Source of the DNA: Candidatus Woesearchaeota archaeon | Lineage (GTDB): Archaea; Nanobdellota; Nanobdellia; Woesearchaeales; UBA12501 | Length of the DNA stretch: 6,291 bases | Reading direction: 5' to 3' | NCBI GenBank assembly: GCA_026394915.1 | Contig: JAPLZS010000013.1 | Location: 1-6,291 of the forward strand | Shown: piece by piece, positions 1-4,797 of the stretch | Layout: each line of letters begins with the position of its first letter | How positions within the stretch are numbered: the stretch's first letter is position 1 | Program-made: the position numbers and the translations under genes | The notes under the pieces: generated by a model | What the model was told of the DNA's origin: nothing | The model's database searches: none | What the model saw: only the letters and a program-made list of their open reading frames with translations

Positions 1-139
1 CTACGGGGAACGTCAGCTATCAAGTATATGATCAAGTGCGAGCCCGACAGTAACCGAGCTGCGAAGCAGCGAGATTTTCACCAGAGCCTACAGCTTCAAA
101 TCAGATATCCTGTTCTCTGGATCTATTGGCCTGTGGTCT
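1..139. other. GC-richer stretch with two hairpins and no assignable gene
   Basis: I recognise no gene here. The first 120 bases are about 50% G+C, above the A/T-rich gaps elsewhere in the window. All three minus-strand frames contain stops. On the plus strand one frame stays open through base 243, but it runs antisense into the 140-637 gene and resembles nothing I know; the other two plus frames stop at 29-31 and 51-53, and either could be the tail of a gene entering from the left. Two inverted repeats are visible: GCTGC-GAA-GCAGC at 58-70, and CCAGAG (81-86) with CTCTGG (115-120), enclosing a second helix ACAG (90-93) with CTGT (110-113). ATCAAGT is repeated directly at 19-25 and 31-37. It could be the end of a structured RNA or a terminator region; no known RNA family is recognised. 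Confidence 0.3.
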
Positions 140-637
140 CTATCTTGGAGGGCCTGAATAGAAGAACTTCTCTATGGTCACGTCAGTCGGATTGTAATTG
201 CCTGTCCTTGCATGAGGCTTTGCCTCTGTCGCTTCCTTGTTGAGCATGGTCTGGTCATTGCCATGAGATTTCTCCATTATGGCCGGCTTCCTTGGTTCAA
301 TCTTCATCCTGTTTATCTCTCCTATTATATTCATTATGTTCAGCTTAAGGTCGCTTATTGTCTTTGCCTGATCATTTGCCTGCATTGCGAGCTTCCTCAG
401 CTGCATCTTTACATCTTCTTCCTGGGACATGTCCATTTGTTTCTCCTCCCTCTTTGTATTAGGCATGATTACATTAGAATTCGGATTATCTCTCTTCATG
501 ACGCTGGAGATACCTGAATCATCCTTGTTGAGCATTATCTCTGCCTGCTTTGTGGCTTCCTGCAGGTCTGCATAAATTCCCTTGTCAACAAGCTCTTTTG
601 AAAGCCTGTTTATCTTCTGCATCTTTTCAACGTCCAT
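140..637 (-). CDS. Lineage-specific coiled-coil protein of unknown function
   Basis: The product is a 165-residue soluble protein with no signal peptide or membrane segment. Residues 1-40 (MDVEKMQKINRLSKEL...) form a charged helical segment; residues 41-70 are low-complexity and polar; residues 74-113 are a probable coiled coil (heptad-like L/I/M spacing from QLRKLAMQ to IGEINRM). A disordered linker leads to a distinct C-terminal tail, TDVTIEKFFYSGPPR (151-165). From memory, small proteins with a similar N-terminal helix and a terminal V-x-I-E-K-F/Y-F-Y tail recur in Woesearchaeota-like genomes without assigned function; the tail may be a docking peptide (inference). The ATG at 637 is preceded by GTGAT with a 3-base spacer, the same arrangement as at two other genes here. 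The gene has its own promoter and appears monocistronic. No function is proposed. Confidence 0.8.
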   Translation of the reverse strand: MDVEKMQKINRLSKELVDKGIYADLQEATKQAEIMLNKDDSGISSVMKRDNPNSNVIMPNTKREEKQMDMSQEEDVKMQLRKLAMQANDQAKTISDLKLNIMNIIGEINRMKIEPRKPAIMEKSHGNDQTMLNKEATEAKPHARTGNYNPTDVTIEKFFYSGPPR

Positions 638-640
638 AGT

Positions 641-645
641 ATCAC
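641..645 (-). promoter_or_regulatory. Ribosome binding site GTGAT for the 140-637 gene
   Basis: On the minus strand the sequence reads GTGAT-ACT-ATG. GTGAT complements the AUCAC of the conserved 16S rRNA 3' tail. The 3-base spacer is the same as at the flavin reductase and the secreted protein genes, and it fixes the start at 637. Confidence 0.65.
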
Positions 646-686
646 TCTTTTAAGTTTAAAGGCACATTGTTACCTTTTATTATTCG

Positions 687-720
687 GGAGTATATACAAA
701 TCATATATAAAGTTTTGTGT
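687..720 (-). promoter_or_regulatory. Archaeal promoter of the 140-637 gene (BRE, TATA and downstream element)
   Basis: Read on the minus strand: an A-rich BRE-like tract (ACACAAAAC, 720-712), a TATA box TTTATATAT (711-703), five bases, then GTATATACTCC (697-687). Transcription should start near 681, about 26 bases from the TATA centre, leaving a leader of roughly 44 nt. That leader holds a weak hairpin (AAAGG/CCTTT, 658-677) and a three-codon reading frame (ATG TGC CTT TAA, 667-656). The same TATA, spacing and downstream element recur at the promoter of the gene at 1915, which suggests shared control. Confidence 0.7.
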
Positions 721-767
721 TATCTATTAGTATTGTAATCTGCTCTACTATAATGATTCAATCAAAG

Positions 768-1268
768 TCAATCAATGGTTGTGGTGAACTTATCTCCGCC
801 TTTGTGGAAAACTCTATTTCCTTCTTTCTTTATCTTTGCATTGACAACATTGCCGATGAATACAAAATGATCCCCTGCTTTGATCTCTTCTGCGACCTCG
901 CATTCAAGATAGGCCAGCGCCTTCTTTATCCTTGGGCAGTGTATCTTTTCGCATTCTTCTTCTTTCAATCCTGTCTCCTTGAACTTGTCCTTTGTCCTGC
1001 CTGAATTCCTTCCGCAGTATAACACGTTGTTCTTCAATTCAATAGGCATGAAATTCACGCAGAATACTTTTGATTTCCTTATAAGCTCTAAAGAAAGGCA
1101 TTCATCATTGACTGCAATAGCATACATCCATGGTTCAAAAGATACAGGCATGCTCCAGCTCATTGTCATGATGTTCTTCTTCTCTACCTTCTTTCCCATC
1201 AATGTTACCTCTGCTTCTGAGGTTATGAGGACAGTCTGCCTTGGATATGCTATATGCCTGAGTTCCAT
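768..1268 (-). CDS. Flavin reductase-like FMN-binding protein
   Basis: The product is a 166-residue cytoplasmic protein of the flavin reductase-like / flavoredoxin family (split-barrel FMN-binding fold). Such proteins bind FMN and transfer electrons from NAD(P)H or an iron-sulfur partner; the partner here is unknown. Family landmarks in order: YPRQTVLITS (8-17), NIMTMSWS leading into SFEPWMYAIAV (33-52), FCVNFMP (69-75), GRNSGRTKDKF (86-96) and GDHFVFIG (132-139), the usual GDH strand before the C-terminus. The length is close to the usual small family size. Two ATGs are adjacent (1271 and 1268); I chose 1268 because it gives GTGAT-N3-ATG, the spacing seen at two other genes, whereas 1271 would abut the GTGAT. 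It lies a few bases downstream of the methyltransferase gene on the same strand, so the two form an operon. Six Cys residues are present, without an obvious metal site. Confidence 0.88.
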   Translation of the reverse strand: MELRHIAYPRQTVLITSEAEVTLMGKKVEKKNIMTMSWSMPVSFEPWMYAIAVNDECLSLELIRKSKVFCVNFMPIELKNNVLYCGRNSGRTKDKFKETGLKEEECEKIHCPRIKKALAYLECEVAEEIKAGDHFVFIGNVVNAKIKKEGNRVFHKGGDKFTTTID

Positions 1269-1271
1269 CAT

Positions 1272-1276
1272 ATCAC
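1272..1276 (-). promoter_or_regulatory. Ribosome binding site GTGAT deciding the flavin reductase start
   Basis: The minus strand reads AGTGAT-ATG-ATG. With the first ATG the spacer would be zero; with the second it is three bases, as at 637 and 4760. This favours initiation at 1268. The site sits in the 9-base gap after the methyltransferase stop codon. Confidence 0.6.
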
Positions 1277-1280
1277 TTTT

Positions 1281-1793
1281 TTATTTTACTGCTATCATCA
1301 TGATATCCTTTTCTTCTTCCATTTCTTTCTGCACTTTAAATATTTTCTTGATATTGTTTATTATCACATCTTTATTCTGTGATCTCTTTAGGAAAGTGAG
1401 GGCAAATTTATTCTTTCCGACTCGTTTTATTTCTTCAAGGCCTTTCCTGATGTCATGGAAATTTTGTATCGCTGTGATGCTTATCGTGATATCAAAAGAA
1501 TTATCTTTGAAAGGAAGGTGCTCTGCCTCTGCGCACACTCTGTTTTTCAGGCTGTTCTTCTCTGCTTTTTTGAGAAGTTTTATTGCAGGGTCTGCTCCGA
1601 CAACAAGGCAGCCGGATTCAGAGAATCTGCTTGTGATGCCTGTTCCGCAGCCCACATCAAGGAGCTTGTCAGTCGGCTTGATAGTCATGTTGGCCTTTAT
1701 TATAGCTAATTTGGCTTCCTGCTCTGCCTTATGGAGCTCTTCATATCCTGAGGATATGCTATTATAATAGACATGATTGCCTTTCTTTGCCAT
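1281..1793 (-). CDS. Short class I SAM-dependent methyltransferase
   Basis: The product is a 170-residue Rossmann-fold methyltransferase; the substrate cannot be read from the sequence. Motif I is LLDVGCGTG (44-52), which binds the methionine part of SAM; the acidic end of the second strand is D68 in VVGADPA; AEHLPF (90-95) followed by DNSFD (97-101) gives the motif III/IV region; ITAIQNFHD (106-114) and EEIKRVGKNKFALTF (120-134) match the pattern of Methyltransf_11-type enzymes. The N-terminus (HVYYNSISSGYEELH, 7-21) is the usual helical cap with a Y-x-x-x-x-x-x-Y pattern. It is short because the C-terminal part after strand 5 is reduced to about 35 residues, rich in K and E, so the substrate-binding insert is minimal. 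It is the first gene of an operon with the flavin reductase. No Shine-Dalgarno motif precedes the ATG, and a TATA-like box lies about 26 bases upstream, so it is probably leaderless. Confidence 0.85.
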   Translation of the reverse strand: MAKKGNHVYYNSISSGYEELHKAEQEAKLAIIKANMTIKPTDKLLDVGCGTGITSRFSESGCLVVGADPAIKLLKKAEKNSLKNRVCAEAEHLPFKDNSFDITISITAIQNFHDIRKGLEEIKRVGKNKFALTFLKRSQNKDVIINNIKKIFKVQKEMEEEKDIMMIAVK

Positions 1794-1815
1794 ATATAAT
1801 AAATGTATATATAGA

Positions 1816-1825
1816 GCTATATATG
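1816..1825 (-). promoter_or_regulatory. Probable TATA box for the methyltransferase-flavin reductase operon
   Basis: CATATATAGC on the minus strand is centred about 27 bases upstream of the ATG at 1793, which would place the transcript start at or beside the start codon. A second TATA-like run, CTATATATAC (1814-1805), is too close to the ATG to serve this start. The match to TTTATATA is weaker than at the other promoters in the window. Confidence 0.45.
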
Positions 1826-1872
1826 TTTTTTGGGCGTTGCTGTATCGTTTATCACTAATAAGTGGTTAATAA

Positions 1873-1905
1873 ACAAAACCTTTATATATCAGTAGTATAT
1901 ACTCC
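1873..1905 (+). promoter_or_regulatory. Archaeal promoter of the RHH-metallopeptidase operon
   Basis: An A-rich BRE-like tract (ACAAAACC, 1873-1880) is followed by TTTATATAT (1881-1889), five bases, and GTATATACTCC (1895-1905). The TATA centre is about 30 bases from the ATG at 1915, so the leader should be only a few bases long. The BRE, TATA, spacing and downstream 11-mer repeat the promoter at 720-687 almost exactly, differing by one extra C before the TATA box and by the N5 bases. Confidence 0.75.
1894..1903. promoter_or_regulatory. Palindrome AGTATATACT, candidate operator
   Basis: This is a perfect 10-bp palindrome lying between the TATA box and the predicted transcript start of the RHH gene. 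Outer bases AGTAG (1891-1895) and CTACT (1905-1909) form a wider inverted repeat. RHH proteins bind such short symmetric sites as dimers of dimers and often repress their own operon; a bound protein here would block RNA polymerase recruitment. Autorepression is inferred. AT-rich palindromes also arise by chance in a TATA context. Confidence 0.4.
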
Positions 1906-1914
1906 TACTTTCTG

Positions 1915-2055
1915 ATGAAACACAAATTATCGATCTCAATAGAAGAAGACATTGTCCTGAGAGTCTTTGACAGGATGAGATCCAGGGAGTTCAGGAACAA
2001 ATCGCATTTCTTTGAAGTGGCTGCAGCTAAGATGCTGGAGGAGAGGAGAGAATGA
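1915..2055 (+). CDS. Small ribbon-helix-helix (CopG/Arc-type) DNA-binding protein
   Basis: The gene encodes 46 residues. The N-terminal stretch HKLSISI (3-9) is an alternating polar/hydrophobic strand as in the DNA-contacting ribbon of RHH repressors, with K4, S6 and S8 on the face that would enter the major groove. Helix 1 is EEDIVLRVFDRMR (10-22), then a turn S-R-E-F-R-N, and helix 2 KSHFFEVAAAKML (29-41) begins at the conserved N-K/R-S position that clamps the DNA backbone. There is no C-terminal domain, so this is a minimal dimeric binder. The stop overlaps the next start as ATGA (2052-2055), implying translational coupling to the membrane peptidase-like protein. The promoter contains a palindrome suited to an RHH dimer, so it is probably an autorepressor. 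Antitoxins of this fold are also this small, which is the main alternative role. Confidence 0.8.
   Translation: MKHKLSISIEEDIVLRVFDRMRSREFRNKSHFFEVAAAKMLEERRE
2040..2044 (+). promoter_or_regulatory. Shine-Dalgarno GGAGG for the HExxH protein
   Basis: GGAGG ends seven bases before the ATG at 2052, inside the last codons of the RHH gene. This is the same register on the 16S tail as GTGAT with three bases. It supports 2052 over the in-frame ATG at 2061. A second GGAGG at 2037-2041 has a longer spacer. Confidence 0.65.
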
Positions 2056-2960
2056 GCAGCATGAGAGGGTTTTTGAAGACAGCAGGCATTGGCGGAATGG
2101 CGCTTGTTTTGGGCATTGGGGCATTTGAAGCAGACCAGAGAACAGGTTTCAATAGCTTATGGAACCAAACAATAGAGCTTGTTGAGTCATATAATGATTA
2201 TAAGCTAGGAAGAGGGTCAAAAGGCAATTATGTTTCTGAATGGAAAGAGCTTGTTGAAAAAGGAAAAGGCCTTGGCGTTGACCTTAATGATATGTCTTCC
2301 GCAGAAGAATTCTACAGGATGCATGGGAAAGTCTGTGTAGGGACAAACGTTGATCAAGGAAGGGTTAAAGCTGCAGAATACATATTGGGAGATATTGAGA
2401 AACAATGGTATGAGGATGACACGGATATTGTGCTGTTTAGCCAGTCAATAGACACATTAATCAATGAAGAAGGTTATCCTGATATACCTGCATTCTTGCA
2501 TAAAGAAACCAATACCGCTTTCATTAACCTGACTCAAATAAAAAAAGATTCAAGGATAACCTATGAAAGAGGACAGGAAGGGGGTGATGATGCATTTCAA
2601 AATGCAATGTATCAAGAGTTTTATCAGAAGATGATGAAGATCGCAAAAGAAAAGCACCCGGCGCTCTCATTATTTTGCCCTTACAAAGCATTTGAGAAAG
2701 AGTTCACAATATTCATGATAAGGTCATTAAAGCTGCATGAAAAGCTCCATAAAAAATTTCCCGAGGGCGGCAAGGGAGAGTTTGAGACTTATTTAAGACA
2801 GATTGCATCAGAGCCAGAGCTGAACAGCTATTTTTTCACGATAGCAACGCCTGATCTGAATCCTTCTTTGTATGGCTATTTTAGAAACAAAGAAGTCACA
2901 GAAAAAGATTTGATGAAGATGAGTTCTGAAGATAGGGCAAGAATTTGTAATAGATCATAG
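2052..2960 (+). CDS. Membrane-anchored protein with HExxH zinc-peptidase motif
   Basis: The product has 302 residues and no family name that I recognise. A hydrophobic segment at about 8-24 (KTAGIGGMALVLGIGAF), preceded by R5 and K9, should be a signal anchor or signal peptide with the rest of the protein outside. The remainder is mostly helical and charged. Residues 229-233 read HEKLH, an exact HExxH zinc site, on a predicted helix that starts near FTIFMIRSLKL; E243 or E245 in GEFETYLRQI (242-251) could be the third ligand, as in gluzincins. A strand TAFINLTQI (155-163) upstream resembles the edge strand that precedes the zinc helix in such enzymes. HExxH can occur by chance in a K/E/H-rich helix, and the 10-12 residue gap to the glutamate is short. 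It is the second gene after the RHH protein, with an ATGA overlap, so the two are expressed together. Cys residues are at 95, 209 and 299. Confidence 0.6.
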   Translation: MSSMRGFLKTAGIGGMALVLGIGAFEADQRTGFNSLWNQTIELVESYNDYKLGRGSKGNYVSEWKELVEKGKGLGVDLNDMSSAEEFYRMHGKVCVGTNVDQGRVKAAEYILGDIEKQWYEDDTDIVLFSQSIDTLINEEGYPDIPAFLHKETNTAFINLTQIKKDSRITYERGQEGGDDAFQNAMYQEFYQKMMKIAKEKHPALSLFCPYKAFEKEFTIFMIRSLKLHEKLHKKFPEGGKGEFETYLRQIASEPELNSYFFTIATPDLNPSLYGYFRNKEVTEKDLMKMSSEDRARICNRS

Positions 2961-4760
2961 TCAACAATTGCCGCATTGTGTTTTGCACTGCACGAGATCG
3001 CTTCCGGTAACACCACACCCAGTATCGCGCCAACATTTAGAGTCGCATTTTTTAAGTGTTTGCTGCGGCTGTCCTGCAGGAACAGTCCCCTTAGGCTCAG
3101 GCGGAGAATTTTCTGCTGCCCTTGTTGTTTCTGTATCCTGGTATTTATTAACTTTCATATCTACAGTATCAACAGAAGGAGATGTTTTGATATTAACCCT
3201 GTTTCCCTTGATTGTGTAACTTCCGTCAGCATTAACACTATAAGTATAACCATCAATCGGTTTTGCCACTTTGTCTTTTATAGTATACAGCTTTCCATCT
3301 TCGCCAACATAAATAGTTCCATAAGGGTAATCTACAATATTAAGAGTTCTGCACATGCTTTCTTGCACACCCATGCAATCAACCTGAGCAGACTTCTTTA
3401 TTGTTACCGATGTCTCAGGCCCAAATATCCATCCCTTTACTGTTGCCACACAATCACTTACTATGCTCTTCCCAGTCACCAACCCCCATGCCCTGCCTAC
3501 AAAGCTGAAGAAGCCGGTTGATTGAGGGTTTATTATATCTAAAGGCACATTGCATGTGCTCCATGTGCCCACAGTACGTGGTTCAAGAATAAACGTAGTC
3601 GCGAGGGAAAGACTTGTTTCATATGTAGCGGCTAGTTTGTTATCAATAAATATTTTTGCAGTATCAATTGATGGAAGCATTAAGTGCTCTTTGCAGTCCT
3701 CATCAGTTATTAACCTTGTTGATAATACCAGTTCTGTTTTATCTTCAGTCACCGTAATTGGGTTGCCATCTGAATTCAAATTTGCATCAAGTTCTCCATA
3801 AGGTGAACCTACATATTTAGCGTGTATAACTGAAGCAGGTTCTCCTGTATTGCTTATGTAAAGTATTGCTTTACCGTTTAATTCAGAAACATCTCTTGTT
3901 ATGTCTACACAATTTTTTGATTGTGCACAGAGACCATCTATTGAAAAGGTGAAATCGCCCTTGCTTGAACGGAATTCTGACTCCCTGGTTCCGTCACCAT
4001 TTGCATCATAAGTCAATATTGCATCCTGCTTGACATTTATCATCACCATCTCATTTGGCATGTGTTTCAGGTTTGCGCTGCCTTCTTCAAGCACAGCTCC
4101 GTTAGGGAAGACAGCACCAGCTCCTTTCTTGACATTTATATTTCCACTGAATCCTGAGGGTATCGTCGCTGTTCCTTGCGTTAGTTCATAATCAGTGCCT
4201 GTCTTCTTTAATGAAAATTTCTTTTCACTCGGAAATATCATACCATCAACATCACATTTTTCATTTGCTGTTCCTGAAATGGTTGTTCCATCAAAAGAGA
4301 CTTCTTTTGCATTTGATACAGAATATCCATTGACATCTGCCTTTGTTACAATGCATGTCTGATCACAAACTGCATTTCCTGCTACAGTCATAGGTCCTTT
4401 CTTGAAACTTCCTCCCTCAAGTGTTACCTGCGAACCTTCCATCTTTGCAGGAGCTGTGACTTCAGAGCCAGTAGCAGTCTTTGCAGTTGCGCCGGTTTTA
4501 AGCGTTATAACTGCACCATCGGTATAGAAATTGCCTGAAATTGAGCTTCCATCAGAAAGTTCGCATGTTGTCTTGCATTGCACATCTCCTGTAACATCAA
4601 TAGGGATATCTCCGCTTTCAAAATAAGTGACTCCATTTCCATCCACGCAATTTCCCTGATCACTTTTAGTATATCCATCAGGACAATCAGAAGCATAAAC
4701 AACAGACAAAGAAATCATGAATAGTGTGAACCACACAATGATCATCAGCCTTTTTTTCAT
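2961..4760 (-). CDS. Large secreted Cys-rich beta-repeat surface protein
   Basis: The product has 599 residues with a Sec signal peptide: MKKR, a hydrophobic core at 6-21, and probable cleavage after VYA (21-23). There is no C-terminal membrane anchor, so it is secreted or held by another protein. The mature part is rich in G, T, S and V in short strand-turn units (for example NGYSVSNAKEVSFDGTTISG), suggesting a beta-solenoid or stacked beta domains. It has 20 cysteines. CxxxC occurs four times (62/66, 132/136, 572/576, 592/596); the first two sit in related units about 70 residues apart. DANGDGTRESE (252-262) looks like a calcium-binding loop. A proline-rich linker (552-567) leads to a terminal module with Cys at 572, 576, 582, 592, 596 and 599. 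The even Cys count fits disulfides outside the cell. It follows the pilin-like gene by 37 bases and abuts the HExxH gene end to end. Adhesin, sheath or host-contact roles are possible but unproven. Confidence 0.75.
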   Translation of the reverse strand: MKKRLMIIVWFTLFMISLSVVYASDCPDGYTKSDQGNCVDGNGVTYFESGDIPIDVTGDVQCKTTCELSDGSSISGNFYTDGAVITLKTGATAKTATGSEVTAPAKMEGSQVTLEGGSFKKGPMTVAGNAVCDQTCIVTKADVNGYSVSNAKEVSFDGTTISGTANEKCDVDGMIFPSEKKFSLKKTGTDYELTQGTATIPSGFSGNINVKKGAGAVFPNGAVLEEGSANLKHMPNEMVMINVKQDAILTYDANGDGTRESEFRSSKGDFTFSIDGLCAQSKNCVDITRDVSELNGKAILYISNTGEPASVIHAKYVGSPYGELDANLNSDGNPITVTEDKTELVLSTRLITDEDCKEHLMLPSIDTAKIFIDNKLAATYETSLSLATTFILEPRTVGTWSTCNVPLDIINPQSTGFFSFVGRAWGLVTGKSIVSDCVATVKGWIFGPETSVTIKKSAQVDCMGVQESMCRTLNIVDYPYGTIYVGEDGKLYTIKDKVAKPIDGYTYSVNADGSYTIKGNRVNIKTSPSVDTVDMKVNKYQDTETTRAAENSPPEPKGTVPAGQPQQTLKKCDSKCWRDTGCGVTGSDLVQCKTQCGNC

Positions 4761-4763
4761 GCT

Positions 4764-4768
4764 ATCAC
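4764..4768 (-). promoter_or_regulatory. Ribosome binding site GTGAT for the secreted protein
   Basis: The minus strand reads GTGAT-AGC-ATG, with the three-base spacer seen at 637 and 1268. It supports the start at 4760, directly before the signal peptide. Confidence 0.65.
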
Positions 4769-4782
4769 AGCTTTATCTCTGT

Positions 4783-4792
4783 TATATTTAAA
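4783..4792 (-). promoter_or_regulatory. Possible internal TATA box before the secreted protein gene
   Basis: TTTAAATATA in the 37-base gap is centred about 28 bases upstream of the ATG at 4760. It could give the secreted protein an extra, near-leaderless transcript. The ribosome binding site at 4764-4768 would then be at the very 5' end of that transcript, so read-through from the 5571 promoter remains the simpler view. Confidence 0.3.
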
Positions 4793-4797
4793 TTTTA

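Noticed and set aside
81..120. tRNA: TTCAAATC at 95-102 resembles a T-loop.
   Set aside because: No 5-bp T stem flanks it, and no acceptor, D or anticodon arms can be drawn on either strand.
1..517. Overlapping plus-strand open frames (28-243 and 212-517).
   Set aside because: Most of their length is antisense to the coiled-coil gene, which has a promoter and a GTGAT site. The translations are C/L/H-rich and lack a ribosome binding site.
979..1767. A 262-codon plus-strand open frame.
   Set aside because: It is antisense to the methyltransferase and flavin reductase, both of which show full family motifs. Its product is a hydrophobic S/F/L-rich shadow with no family resemblance.
1853..1864. 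CACT-AATA-AGTG inverted repeat in the 1794-1914 divergent region.
   Set aside because: The arms are only four bases and lie outside both core promoters; this is expected by chance in such AT-rich DNA.
2976..3801. Plus-strand open frames opposite the secreted protein gene.
   Set aside because: They lie inside a 599-codon gene with a clear signal peptide and ribosome binding site. The products are Cys/Ser-rich shadows.
4505..4702. A second minus-strand frame inside the secreted protein gene.
   Set aside because: It is a frame-shifted overlap with a Met-rich low-quality product and no start signal.
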